Shown one piece after another: positions 14,969 to 23,808 of a DNA stretch of 64,000 bases. The DNA lies in NCBI RefSeq assembly GCF_024168825.1, contig NZ_JALJWH010000001.1, positions 1,674,001-1,738,000 of the forward strand, written 5' to 3'. The first letter of the stretch is position 1; every line of letters starts with the position of its first letter. This DNA comes from Paenarthrobacter sp. A20. Lineage in GTDB: Bacteria; Actinomycetota; Actinomycetes; Actinomycetales; Micrococcaceae. The position numbers and the translations under genes were made by a program. Below the pieces are notes generated by a model, which saw nothing but the letters and a program-made list of their open reading frames with translations, was not told the origin of the DNA and searched no databases.

Positions 14969-15553
14969 ATGGCCTCTGACTACTTCCTTGGCGACCCTCG
15001 CACTAACTACGAGCGGATGATTTCAGGCGACTTCTACATCTCCGACGACCAGGACATCACGGCCAAACAGCAGCGGGCAATCCGGCTTGCGGGGGAATTT
15101 CACGCGGCATTCCTGGACGACGTCGAAGCCGCTCAGGCTGTCGCCCGTGAATTGCTGGGTGCCATGGGTGCGGACTCCCACATTCGCGCACCTATTTATG
15201 TTGATTATGGGTTCAACGTGACCGTGGGATCCGGAACGTTCATCAACTACAACCTGACCGCTTTGGATGTAGCCCCGATCCGGATCGGCAGCGACTGCCA
15301 GATCGGTCCTAACGTTCAGCTTTTGACGCCAACCCATCCTCTGGAGGCCAAGCCTCGGCGGGACAAGTTGGAGGCAGCGAAGCCAATCGTCATTGGTGAC
15401 AATGTTTGGCTGGGTGGGGGAGTCATTGTGCTGGCGGGCGTGACCATAGGCGAGAACAGTGTTGTGGGTGCCGGTTCAGTTGTTACCAAGGATTTGCCTG
15501 CGGACGTCTTGGCTGTGGGAAGCCCCGCAAAGGTGATCAAATCAATCGGTTAG
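14969..15553 (+). CDS. maa: Maltose/galactoside O-acetyltransferase-like (LbH family)
   Basis: 194-aa acetyl-CoA-dependent sugar O-acetyltransferase. The N-terminal segment (DPRTNYERMISGDFYISDD) is the substrate-side domain of Maa/NodL/LacA proteins. The C-terminal two-thirds is a left-handed beta-helix of hexapeptide repeats (IRIGSDCQIGPNV, IVIGDNVWLGGGVIVLAGVTIG). The catalytic His of the family is His123 in TPTHPLE. The ATG at 14969 was chosen over one at 14948 because the family N-terminus starts there and the operator-like palindrome sits directly upstream; translation may be leaderless. It is nine bases upstream of a TetR gene, which probably co-transcribes with and represses it. Confidence 0.88.
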   Translation: MASDYFLGDPRTNYERMISGDFYISDDQDITAKQQRAIRLAGEFHAAFLDDVEAAQAVARELLGAMGADSHIRAPIYVDYGFNVTVGSGTFINYNLTALDVAPIRIGSDCQIGPNVQLLTPTHPLEAKPRRDKLEAAKPIVIGDNVWLGGGVIVLAGVTIGENSVVGAGSVVTKDLPADVLAVGSPAKVIKSIG

Positions 15554-15562
15554 GTGGGGCAT

Positions 15563-16204
15563 ATGACAACCCGGAGAACTGACCCGGACAGGCGCGACCG
15601 GATCATCGAAGCCGCCTTGGATCTGATCGCGGCAGAAGGCGTCGCCGGAACGTCGCATCGAAAAGTCGCGGCCTTGGCAGACGTTCCCTTGGGCTCAATG
15701 ACGTACCACTTCGATGGCATGGACCAGCTGCTCCACGAGGCGTTCACGCTTTTCGCCACCCGAATCAGCGACCGCTTCGAGCGACGCATGAACGAGGCGG
15801 AATCAGTCGAGGACGTGAAAGCGGCCGTTGTTGAGATGATCCTTGAGGATACCTACGGCGATCGGAACGCCCTGGTGCTGACGCTGGAGCTCTACACCCT
15901 GGCGGCCCGGCAACCGGCATTCCGGCACCTCACGCACGATTGGATGATGCGCAGCCGTACCGCGTTTGAGCGTCACTTCGAACCTGACGTTGCCCGGCAA
16001 CTGGACGCTCTCGTTGAGGGGTTGTCGATACATAGGGCTTTTGAGCCACAGGACTACGATCGCGGGCTGGTCACCGAGGCGGTCGAGAAGCTGCTGGCCT
16101 CCGTGGCAACCCGGCCGGCTCCGACCACAAGCACAGGCCTGTTCTTCTCCGACAGCGCTCCGGCAACCGATCTTGCCGGGACCCGGCCGGCGAAGAGGCT
16201 TTAG
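15563..16204 (+). CDS. TetR-family regulator
   Basis: 213-aa regulator. The N-terminal HTH spans about residues 10-57, with recognition region SHRKVAALADVPLGSMTYHF, and is followed by an all-helical ligand domain (TetR_C type). ATG 15563 is preferred over GTG 15554 because AGGTGG (15552-15557) is then correctly spaced. The recognition helix is almost the same as in the convergent TetR protein at 16254-16928 (ADVPLGSLTYHF), so the two probably read related palindromes: GTACANNTGTAC here and GTACGNNCGTAC there. Likely autoregulated together with the acetyltransferase. Ligand unknown. Confidence 0.88.
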   Translation: MTTRRTDPDRRDRIIEAALDLIAAEGVAGTSHRKVAALADVPLGSMTYHFDGMDQLLHEAFTLFATRISDRFERRMNEAESVEDVKAAVVEMILEDTYGDRNALVLTLELYTLAARQPAFRHLTHDWMMRSRTAFERHFEPDVARQLDALVEGLSIHRAFEPQDYDRGLVTEAVEKLLASVATRPAPTTSTGLFFSDSAPATDLAGTRPAKRL

Positions 16205-16253
16205 CGACGTTGGGCTGTCAGGCTTGACCCTTGGCCCGAATCAGCGTCTCCGA

Positions 16254-16928
16254 TCATGGGTAGGGTGCCGGCGAGTTTCCGGGCGTAAGCACTCTACGCA
16301 GGGCGTCTTTGGCGAGTGCTGTTGGAGCGTCCGTGAACGAGACGAACCGACGCACGGTCAGGCCCTCCACAAGGATCTCCAGGATCTCCGCGGTGACAGG
16401 GTCGAAGTGGCGCTGGAGGATCCGTGTGGTGCCATTGATCCATGCCCGGGCAAGCCTTCTGCATTCAGGGTCCCTCAGTGCAAGGGCCTGGAGTTCCCGA
16501 CTCAGGCACAGGCTCCTCGCCGGTCTTGAAGCCTCTTCGTCGATGAGGATCAAGAGTTCTCGTGAAGCGCCGGCAGCATCGGTGACTCCTTCAAACCGAC
16601 CCTCAAGCCGGTCCAGTTCATGGGCTATGAGCCGCTCGAACGCCGTCGCCAGAAGGTCCTGCAGCCCCGTGAAGTGATACGTCAGCGAGCCCAGCGGAAC
16701 GTCGGCTTTGACGGCAATCCGCCGGAGGCTTGATTCTGCGACTCCATATTCGGCCACTACTTCCAAGGCCGCCTCCGCGATCCGGTCCCTGCGGTTCGGG
16801 TCGAAGCGCCGGCGTCTCCGAGCGGGGAGTGGCTGCGTGGCCGAGCTCCCGGAATTGTCCCGGGTGCGGAGACGGTCTCCTGCGTCCTGGCCGGATCCCG
16901 ATCCCACGGTTGGCTGCGGATCATCCAT
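16254..16928 (-). CDS. TetR-family regulator, probable repressor of the GMC/IolD-like operon
   Basis: 224-aa protein with a disordered N-terminal tail of about 45 residues rich in Ser, Gly and Arg. The HTH (about 48-95) contains SSLRRIAVKADVPLGSLTYHF, and an all-helical ligand domain follows. It is divergent from the operon starting at 17236. Two palindromes lie in the gap just upstream of its own start, at 16965-16978 and 16994-17005. The second is repeated exactly at 36028-36039, in front of an MFS carrier gene, which suggests a small regulon. Convergent with the TetR gene at 15563; the two genes look like duplicates. Confidence 0.88.
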   Translation of the reverse strand: MDDPQPTVGSGSGQDAGDRLRTRDNSGSSATQPLPARRRRRFDPNRRDRIAEAALEVVAEYGVAESSLRRIAVKADVPLGSLTYHFTGLQDLLATAFERLIAHELDRLEGRFEGVTDAAGASRELLILIDEEASRPARSLCLSRELQALALRDPECRRLARAWINGTTRILQRHFDPVTAEILEILVEGLTVRRFVSFTDAPTALAKDALRRVLTPGNSPAPYP

Positions 16929-16964
16929 GGCAATCTCTCAATCTGCCGAGTACTTCCTTGTATA

Positions 16965-17005
16965 TGTACGTACGTACACTAGACATTAATTAGGTACGAT
17001 CGTAC
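16965..17005. promoter_or_regulatory. Two tandem TetR-type operators
   Basis: TGTACGTACGTACA (16965-16978) and GTACGATCGTAC (16994-17005) are perfect palindromes 15 bases apart. They lie between the TetR gene (start 16928) and the GMC operon (start 17236). Nothing else in 16929-17235 reads as coding; the rest holds two CRP-like sites and a TATAAC (17112-17117) without a matching -35. Confidence 0.7.
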
Positions 17006-17023
17006 ACTAAAGTCTTGGAACTT

Positions 17024-17149
17024 GTGATGGGCATCACTCCATAACCGGAAAATCTGACGTGCTGCCCCAATAGGCAAAGCGTTACCCATGGATAATGCTT
17101 GAGTAAATGAATATAACGTGTACTCTTGCTTATAGGTGATGCGCCTCAC
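17024..17149. promoter_or_regulatory. Two CRP/GlxR-like sites upstream of the GMC operon
   Basis: GTGATGGGCATCAC (17024-17037) and GTGATGCGCCTCAC (17136-17149) each fit GTGA-N6-TCAC, and the first is also palindromic in its centre. They are 112 bases apart. This suggests catabolite-type activation of the operon in addition to TetR control. Confidence 0.5.
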
Positions 17150-17235
17150 TGGCCCAATCACAGCACTCCGTAGTCCATGGAGCAGCCCAAAGCTCAAGCA
17201 AACCAGCGATGGCTACAATCGAGAGGTTTTGAAGA

Positions 17236-18852
17236 ATGACTGTTCAGCCTTCCTTGCAGACCGAAGGTCCAGCACAGACGAACTATGACGTCGTAATCAT
17301 CGGCAGCGGCATGGGTGGCGGCACCCTCGCATATGCCCTGAAAGACAGCGGGGCAAGCGTTCTCCTTGTAGAGCGTGGAGGATTCGTTCCCCAGGAGCCG
17401 GAGAACTGGGACCCGGATGCGGTCTTCGAACAGGGGCGCTACAAGAATGCCGAAAAGTGGTACTCCGAGACCGGTGAGGCTTTCAACCCCGGGACGTATT
17501 ACTACGTTGGCGGCAACACTAAGTTCTACGGCTCCTCGCTGGTGCGTTTCCGGCGCGAAGATTTTTCCGCCTCCGAGCATGAGGAGGGAACTTCGCCTCG
17601 GTGGCCATTCGACTATGACGCTTTGGCGCCGTACTACTCACGTGCAGAACACGTCTACAAAGTGCATGGCGATCACGACGATGACCCAACCTTGCCCAGG
17701 TCCGAACCATTCCCCTATCCCGCGATCGGGCACGAGCCGGAAATTCAAGCGGTCGCGGATGGTTTGCGCCGGCAGGGACTTACTCCGTCCAATATTCCCT
17801 TGGGGATCGACTGGCGCCAGGGCGGGGCATGCCTCCGTTGCCGGACCTGCGATGGTTTTCCATGCAGGGTCCTGGCAAAAATGGACGCCGACGTCGCCTG
17901 CGTTCGGCCCGCCCTTGAATCCGGAAACGTCGAAATCCTGACCGGTGCCTACGCCGAGAAGGTGCTGACGGATGCTGCGGGGCAGACGGCTACCGGCGTC
18001 GAGCTCGTTGTAGGAGGCCGGAGCATCGTGGTCGAGGCCGGCAAGGTCGTCGTTTCATGTGGTGCGGTCAACTCCGCAGCTCTTTTGCTGAGATCGGCGG
18101 ATGATCAGCATCCCAACGGGCTCGCCAATTCTTCGGGCATGCTCGGCCGGAACTATATGGTGCACAACAACAGCATCATGGTTGCCTTCCATCCCAAGCG
18201 AAACAAAGTCGACTTCCAGAAGACGCTCTATTTCAACGACTACCTCCTCAAGGGCACCAAGGACTTTCCCTATCCACTCGGCCACGTTCAGCTGATCGGG
18301 AAGCTTCAAGGCGCCATGCTGGTTGGACAAAAGCCTTTCATTCCCAAATGGGCGTTGGATATCGCCGCCGGGCACAGCCTGGACTGGTGGCTGTTCACCG
18401 AGGATCTTCCGGACCCCGAAAACCGCGTGACCCTGAGGGACGACAAGGCAATTCAAATCAACTGGAAACCCAACAATGTCCGGGCCCACCAGCTCCTTGT
18501 CAAAAAGGTCAAGCGAATCCTGCAGAAGATGGGCTATCCCATGATCTTCAGTGAGACCACAGGAATTGCCGTGAATTCCCATCAGGCAGGGACCATCAGG
18601 GCAGGGGAGGACCCCCGCACATCCGTGCTCGATCCCACCTGCCGCACCCACGATGTCGACAACCTTTTCGTCGTCGACTCGTCCTTCTTCCCATCGCTAC
18701 CCGTGATGAACCCGGCCCTGACGATCGCCGCGAACGCGTTCCGCGTAGCGGACCACATTGTGCCTGGTGCCAGCCAGCATTGGGCAGCAACACGTCAGAA
18801 CCAATTTCTACCGATAACACCCGTACTTACAGGAAGTAACCACAATGACTGA
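17236..18852 (+). CDS. GMC-family FAD oxidoreductase
   Basis: 538-aa flavoprotein that would oxidise an alcohol group of a sugar or cyclitol. The FAD-binding dinucleotide fold is at residues 18-45 (IIGSGMGGG at 21-29). The GMC C-terminal domain carries the active-site pair His449 (NSHQAG) and Asn492 (MNPALT). A cysteine cluster C199-x2-C202-x2-C205-x4-C210 (CLRCRTCDGFPC) lies in the middle domain. Similar clusters occur in the gluconate-dehydrogenase/FAD-glucose-dehydrogenase branch, where one member holds an iron-sulfur cluster. No signal peptide, so it is cytoplasmic. First gene of a six-gene operon; its stop overlaps the next start by eight bases. The substrate is not determinable from sequence. 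Confidence 0.9.
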   Translation: MTVQPSLQTEGPAQTNYDVVIIGSGMGGGTLAYALKDSGASVLLVERGGFVPQEPENWDPDAVFEQGRYKNAEKWYSETGEAFNPGTYYYVGGNTKFYGSSLVRFRREDFSASEHEEGTSPRWPFDYDALAPYYSRAEHVYKVHGDHDDDPTLPRSEPFPYPAIGHEPEIQAVADGLRRQGLTPSNIPLGIDWRQGGACLRCRTCDGFPCRVLAKMDADVACVRPALESGNVEILTGAYAEKVLTDAAGQTATGVELVVGGRSIVVEAGKVVVSCGAVNSAALLLRSADDQHPNGLANSSGMLGRNYMVHNNSIMVAFHPKRNKVDFQKTLYFNDYLLKGTKDFPYPLGHVQLIGKLQGAMLVGQKPFIPKWALDIAAGHSLDWWLFTEDLPDPENRVTLRDDKAIQINWKPNNVRAHQLLVKKVKRILQKMGYPMIFSETTGIAVNSHQAGTIRAGEDPRTSVLDPTCRTHDVDNLFVVDSSFFPSLPVMNPALTIAANAFRVADHIVPGASQHWAATRQNQFLPITPVLTGSNHND

Positions 18853-20638
18853 GAAGCAGCTGACCGGCGGACAAATGATTGTCGACTGCCTCATCCGCGA
18901 AGGCGTTGATCGAGTCTTTGCCGTGCCCGGCCATGGCAACACCGCGCTCTTGGACGCCTTCGTGGATCGCTCGGATGAAATCCAAGTGATACCAGCCATG
19001 CACGAGCAAGGTGCTGCACACATGGCGGACGGGTATTACCGCGCCTCCGGCAGGATTGCCGCGGTGTGCACCTCCATCGGCCCTGGGGCCACCAATACGC
19101 TGACCGGCCTGGTAACAGCCTTCGCCGACTCCCAGCCATTCATTCTCATCACCGGCGCCGTCCACACGTATATGGAAAACCGCGGCGTCCTTCAGGAAAT
19201 CGACCGCCCCCACGGTAACAACTTTCCCCGGATGGCGGAACCGGTTGTCAAGCGCTGGTGGCAGCCCAACCGCCTCGAACAGATTCCCACTGTCATGGCC
19301 CAAGCGTTCAACACCATGAACGAAGGCCGTAAAGGACCCGTTCTCGTAGACGTGCCCCAGGACCTGCAGGCCGAATACGGGAACTACGGACATATTCCAG
19401 GAGACCGGCGTGCACACACACGGCCCACTGGCGATGCACGGACCATCGCTGAAGCGGCGGCCCTGCTGGCTTCGGCCAAGCGTCCCGTAATTCTCGCTGG
19501 CGGCGGCGTCATCGCAGCTGAAGCCAGCGAGGAACTTCGCTCGATCGCCGAGCGGCTTGGTGCCCCCGTTACACACTCCTTCATGGGCAAGGGCGCCTTC
19601 CCCGCAGACCACGACCTGTACGCCTGGCCCTGTGGTGACATGGGCTCCATCCCGGGAAATCGCATGACGACCCAAGCCGACGTCATTCTCGCCGTCGGCT
19701 GCCGTTTCAGCGACCGCATCACTTCCTCCTACAAAGAGGGCACAACCTTCAACATCCCCTCCAGAACCAAGCTTGTCCAGATCGACATCGATGGTTTCGA
19801 GATTGGACGCAATTACCCCGTCGAGGTGGGGATCGTCGGTGACGCGAAGACTTCCTTGGCGTTGCTGCGGGAGTTGCTCGGCGACGGCCCCGACTACCAC
19901 GGCACGGAATACTTCGAAGAACTCCAGGACTACAAGCAGCGCTGGGAGGACCACCTTGCCCCAATGCGCGAGACAGACTACCTACCGATGACCAATTCGC
20001 GGGCCATGGTGGAGATCCGCAAAGCTCTTCCCCGGGAGGGCATCCTGGTTACCGACTCCAGCAACCCCGCCAACCAGGCATTCAATGAGTTCCCTATCTA
20101 CGGGCCGAAGACCAACATCGTCGCCGGAGGCATGTCCGGGATCGGTTTCGGTCTTCCTGCGGCCATTGGCGCCCAAATCGCAGTCCCTGAGACTCCTGTC
20201 CTCGCCATGGTCGGCGACGGCAGCTTCCTGCAGACCGGAACCGAGCTTTCAACCGCAGTCATGCTGGGCACACCCCTGGTGGTCGTTGTTTTGAACAACG
20301 GAGGCTGGGAGGCAATCAAGGACCTCCAAATCAGCCTGTTCGGGGCCGATCGGCGGCTCATCACCAACTGGTGTACTCCAGACGGAAAACCCTACTTCGC
20401 AAACATTTCCGAGTTCGCGCGTTCCCTGGGATGTACCGCTGAACGAGTCGAGGATCCGGCACGGCTTGCAGAGGCAATCGAGCGCGGTTTCGCTACGGAC
20501 GGCCCTGTCGTCATCGAAGCCATGAGCGCGCACGAGCTTCCCTGGAGCGAGATGCACCCCACCGGGTGGTGGGACATCGCCGTCCCCGCATATCACGGCG
20601 AAACCCGCGACGAATACGTCGCGCAGCGCGGATTCTGA
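18845..20638 (+). CDS. Thiamine diphosphate enzyme, IolD/acetolactate-synthase-like
   Basis: 597-aa ThDP enzyme. The N-terminal Pyr domain has the catalytic Glu54 (PAMHEQGAAHMADGYYR). The central domain and the PP domain follow, with the GDG (457-459)...NN (484-485) Mg-diphosphate motif. The stretch VLQEIDRP...WQPNRLEQ...VPQDLQAE resembles IolD, which hydrolyses the ring of trihydroxycyclohexane-dione in inositol breakdown. Acetolactate-synthase-type enzymes share the fold, and a carboligase or decarboxylase cannot be excluded. It lies between an oxidoreductase and an isomerase-like TIM barrel, consistent with ring or C-C cleavage of an oxidised cyclitol or sugar (inference). Confidence 0.88.
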   Translation: MTEKQLTGGQMIVDCLIREGVDRVFAVPGHGNTALLDAFVDRSDEIQVIPAMHEQGAAHMADGYYRASGRIAAVCTSIGPGATNTLTGLVTAFADSQPFILITGAVHTYMENRGVLQEIDRPHGNNFPRMAEPVVKRWWQPNRLEQIPTVMAQAFNTMNEGRKGPVLVDVPQDLQAEYGNYGHIPGDRRAHTRPTGDARTIAEAAALLASAKRPVILAGGGVIAAEASEELRSIAERLGAPVTHSFMGKGAFPADHDLYAWPCGDMGSIPGNRMTTQADVILAVGCRFSDRITSSYKEGTTFNIPSRTKLVQIDIDGFEIGRNYPVEVGIVGDAKTSLALLRELLGDGPDYHGTEYFEELQDYKQRWEDHLAPMRETDYLPMTNSRAMVEIRKALPREGILVTDSSNPANQAFNEFPIYGPKTNIVAGGMSGIGFGLPAAIGAQIAVPETPVLAMVGDGSFLQTGTELSTAVMLGTPLVVVVLNNGGWEAIKDLQISLFGADRRLITNWCTPDGKPYFANISEFARSLGCTAERVEDPARLAEAIERGFATDGPVVIEAMSAHELPWSEMHPTGWWDIAVPAYHGETRDEYVAQRGF

Positions 20639-20650
20639 CGAGGTAAAGCC

Positions 20651-21508
20651 ATGGGTGAGATCAAGCTGGGCCTCAATCTCGAGTTTGCACGCTACGAAAA
20701 CGGTTCGTTTGACTGGGCTATGGACCGCGCGGCGGAAATCGGCTTCCGATACGTGGAGCCCATGGTCCACTGGGGCCGTGAACTCTTGAGCGAGGCTGGC
20801 TACTTTCACAGCAGGTCCATGCTGGATGACCCGCTGAAGCTAAAGCATGCGGCGGAAAGCCGTGGACTGCAGATCTCGTCTATCTCCAGTCATGCTCCAC
20901 TGGCCAAACCGGACATCGCTGTGGATTACCTCAAACAGGCCGTCCGCTATGCAGCTGAGTGCGGCGCTCCCATGATTATGGTCGACGACGGTCCCGTGCC
21001 TGTCTGGACTACGGAGGAAGAAAACTTCACCTTGATGAAGTACACCCTTCAAGAGGCGGCCATGGTTGCAGAGCCTCGCGGCATCGCCATCGCTATCGAA
21101 ACCCACGGCCCCTATACGGCAACCCCCGAAGGGCTGGACCGGCTGATGAAGCTCGTGGACACACCCGTCCTCACCATCAACCTGGACACCGGAAACAGTT
21201 ACCTGAGTGAGAACGATCCTCACGCTTGGCTGGAAGACATCATCTCCAACGTTACCCACCTTCACGCGAAAGATATCTCCGTAGAGGACGCCAGGAAGTA
21301 CCGCGGGAAAGTCCGCGGAATGCTTGGGTGTGCCTGCGGCGAGGGCGTCATTGACTGGGAACGCATCGTTCGCACCCTGGCATCCGCTAACCACGACACC
21401 GTTCTCTCCGTTGAATGTGGGTCGTTGGATGCCGCAACCAAGAGTTTCCACTACCTGAGCGACGTGATTCGACGCGTCGGTCAACACTCTCCCCAACCCA
21501 TCAGTTAA
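20651..21508 (+). CDS. Sugar phosphate isomerase/epimerase-type TIM barrel
   Basis: 285-aa protein of the AP_endonuc_2/xylose-isomerase-like superfamily, to which IolE, IolI, IolH and hydroxypyruvate isomerase belong. The four metal ligands of the fold are in place: Glu in IAIETHG, Asp in INLDTGN, His in THLHAKD, and Glu in LSVECG. These enzymes bind a divalent metal and isomerise, epimerise or dehydrate keto-sugars and keto-cyclitols. It starts 12 bases after the ThDP enzyme with GAGG upstream. It is probably the isomerase or dehydratase step of the same pathway. Confidence 0.88.
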   Translation: MGEIKLGLNLEFARYENGSFDWAMDRAAEIGFRYVEPMVHWGRELLSEAGYFHSRSMLDDPLKLKHAAESRGLQISSISSHAPLAKPDIAVDYLKQAVRYAAECGAPMIMVDDGPVPVWTTEEENFTLMKYTLQEAAMVAEPRGIAIAIETHGPYTATPEGLDRLMKLVDTPVLTINLDTGNSYLSENDPHAWLEDIISNVTHLHAKDISVEDARKYRGKVRGMLGCACGEGVIDWERIVRTLASANHDTVLSVECGSLDAATKSFHYLSDVIRRVGQHSPQPIS

Positions 21509-21523
21509 TCCGGAGGAATAGTC

Positions 21524-22837
21524 ATGAACAACAACTCATCGCTGGTCAGTAACCTGTCCCGGCGCGGCTTTATCTCCCTGGCAGGAGCGGCTGCGTTGAC
21601 GGCCTCGATGTCCGCATGTGCAGCAGGAGGTGGAAGCGGCAACGCCGCCGGTTCCACCACCCTGAAATTTTGGGACATGCCTTGGGGCCCTACCGGCTAC
21701 GCAGAAGAAGCCGAGAAGCTCGCCAAGTCATTCCAAGGTGCCGGCAACATCAAGGACATCGGATACCAGCAAGTTCTGTGGAACGGCTTCAACGAGACCT
21801 ACTCGTCGGCCATCGCTTCAAAGACCGGCCCTGCAGTCTCGACCGGCGGCGGCTTCCAGTCGTTCCAATATGCTGCCCAAGGCGCCGTGGAGTACGCGGA
21901 CAAGCTCATCGAATCGTTCAAATCGGACGGGCTCTACGACGATTTCCTTCCACACGTCCTGGACGCCATGAAGACACCGGAGGGCTACGTCGCCGTTCCA
22001 TGGGCCGTGGACATCCAGACGCTCTGGTACCGCAAGTCAGTCCTGGACGCCGCAGGCGTGGCGGCGCCGACCACCTGGGATGAGTTCCTGGAAGCAGGCA
22101 AGAAGATCGCTGCGAAGGGCTACTACGCCTGGGGCATCAGCGGCGGTAGCGGCAACTTCGGCCCCATGGCAATCCTGAGCCTGATGATCAACAATGGCGG
22201 CGGCCTCTTCAACGAAGGCGGCGAACTCGACATCGTCACCGAACGGAACACCGAAACGGCCGAATTCGTCATCGAAGCAGTAAAGGCTGGATTGACCGAT
22301 CCGGGCGCAGTGAGCCTCAAGGACGACGACCTGGTTACCCAGTGGACCAACAAGAAGGTCGGCATGGGTTTCTACTACCTCGGCCTGGACGATCAGCTTG
22401 CTGACAAGGACATCGTGGTCATGGACCCGCTCAAGGGACCCCACGGCGACACCGGCACCATCCAGTACGTCAACAACATCATGATGTACAAAAACACTCC
22501 GTCCCTGGAAGCATCCGAAGCTTTTGTCACCCACTACCTGAAGAACATGAAGGTGCTGTGGGAGAAGAAGCTGGTAACCCAGCTTCCCGCGCTGAAGTCC
22601 ATCGCGGAGGCATCGTTCTTCACAGCAAGCCAGTCCAACGTCGACATCGTCAACAAGTGGCAGCCAGTAGCCAAGACCCTTGCTTCACAGGGTTCACAGT
22701 CCTCCGCCAAGCTTGCAGCGATCGACGGTGGACAAGCTATGGCGGACTTCTGCCAGACGCTGCTCGGAGGCAAGACCGACGCCAAGACAGCTCTCACTAA
22801 ACTCCATGGCGATATCAAGTCTGTTACCTCGTCATGA
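21524..22837 (+). CDS. Sugar-binding lipoprotein of ABC importer (Tat-type signal)
   Basis: 437-aa binding protein. The signal contains SRRGFISLAG (twin Arg at 13-14) and the lipobox MSAC with Cys32, so it is likely Tat-exported and lipid-anchored. The mature part (STTLKFWDMPWGPTGYAEEA, then ASKTGPAVSTGGGFQSFQ) is strikingly similar to the binding protein at 47581-48909 (TVKFWDMPW, ASKTGPAVSTGGGFQAFQ), so the two are paralogues. It is co-transcribed with the catabolic enzymes upstream and overlaps the permease by four bases. Ligand probably the cyclitol or sugar consumed by the operon. Confidence 0.93.
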   Translation: MNNNSSLVSNLSRRGFISLAGAAALTASMSACAAGGGSGNAAGSTTLKFWDMPWGPTGYAEEAEKLAKSFQGAGNIKDIGYQQVLWNGFNETYSSAIASKTGPAVSTGGGFQSFQYAAQGAVEYADKLIESFKSDGLYDDFLPHVLDAMKTPEGYVAVPWAVDIQTLWYRKSVLDAAGVAAPTTWDEFLEAGKKIAAKGYYAWGISGGSGNFGPMAILSLMINNGGGLFNEGGELDIVTERNTETAEFVIEAVKAGLTDPGAVSLKDDDLVTQWTNKKVGMGFYYLGLDDQLADKDIVVMDPLKGPHGDTGTIQYVNNIMMYKNTPSLEASEAFVTHYLKNMKVLWEKKLVTQLPALKSIAEASFFTASQSNVDIVNKWQPVAKTLASQGSQSSAKLAAIDGGQAMADFCQTLLGGKTDAKTALTKLHGDIKSVTSS

Positions 22838-23808
22838 CTCAGCAATCTTCACTTGTTCGTCCTCCTGCCGGGCAGCATGGTGCCGCCCGGCAGGGGGAAG
22901 TAGCCCCCACCAAAAGGCGGAACCAACGGCGCCGTCAGCAGGTGCCCGGACAATCGCGTTCGACAATGGCATTGCTGATCGCGCCATCGGTCCTGATCCT
23001 GTTGCTGACCAATGCGTACCCCATTGCTTACGCTGCATTCCAGGCCGTTCACAACGGCTCCCTGATCAACTCCGGCGAGTTCGTGGGTCTGGATAACTTC
23101 GCCCGTGTCCTGGGTGGGGAAGCGTTCTGGAAGGCTGCGGGGTTCACTCTTGTCTTCACCTTCACAGGTGTCTTCGGAAGCTGGATTTCAGGACTGGGCC
23201 TTGCCCTTCTGCTTCAGAAGCGCATCCCGGCCCGGGGTTTTCTGAAAACCATCCTGCTGCTGCCTTGGGTGGTTCCGGTTGTCGTTTCGTCCACTTCCTG
23301 GAACTGGCTGCTGGCGACTGATTCCAGCCCCATCCCCTCGCTGTTCCGGACTTTAGGACTGGGCGAAGTGCGGTTCTTGTCAGATCCGTTCCTTGCACAG
23401 GTCACGGTGTGCCTGTTCATCGTCTGGCTGAATTTCCCGTTCATGATGCTCATGATGAGTGCTGCGCTTACGTCAGTGGACGAGAGCATCTATGAAGCCG
23501 CAAAGATCGACGGCGCCACACCGCGCCAGCAGTTCATCCACATGACACTGCCCATCATCGCCAAGCCCACCTATATTTCCTGGGTGCTCATGACGATCTT
23601 CTGCGTCAACGAATTCCCAGCCATCTACCTCCTGACGCACGGTGGCCCGGTGGGCTCAACAAGCACCCTCGTGGTCCTGGCCTACCGGACGGTTTTCCAG
23701 AACTTCCAAACCGGACCCGGGGTGGCCATCGCATTCATGATGACTGTTGCGCTGGCGACGGTCGCAACGATCCTGTTCCGGCAGATCCGAAAGTCGAGAG
23801 TCGAATGA
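22834..23808 (+). CDS. Sugar ABC transporter permease, MalF type
   Basis: 324-aa permease with a basic, Gln/Arg-rich cytoplasmic N-terminus of about 45 residues and six membrane segments. The EAA loop is YEAAKIDGATPRQQFIHMTLP. It overlaps the binding-protein stop by four bases (ATGA). It is closely similar to the permease at 46606-47568 (LLLPWVVPVVVSSTSWNWLL here, LLLPWVVPIVVSSTAWNWLV there), supporting duplication of a whole importer module inside this window. Confidence 0.93.
   Translation: MTQQSSLVRPPAGQHGAARQGEVAPTKRRNQRRRQQVPGQSRSTMALLIAPSVLILLLTNAYPIAYAAFQAVHNGSLINSGEFVGLDNFARVLGGEAFWKAAGFTLVFTFTGVFGSWISGLGLALLLQKRIPARGFLKTILLLPWVVPVVVSSTSWNWLLATDSSPIPSLFRTLGLGEVRFLSDPFLAQVTVCLFIVWLNFPFMMLMMSAALTSVDESIYEAAKIDGATPRQQFIHMTLPIIAKPTYISWVLMTIFCVNEFPAIYLLTHGGPVGSTSTLVVLAYRTVFQNFQTGPGVAIAFMMTVALATVATILFRQIRKSRVE

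Noticed and set aside
16979..17197. 72-codon minus-strand ORF between the TetR gene and the GMC operon
   Set aside because: It covers operators and CRP-like sites, has no ribosome binding site, and its product shows no domain.
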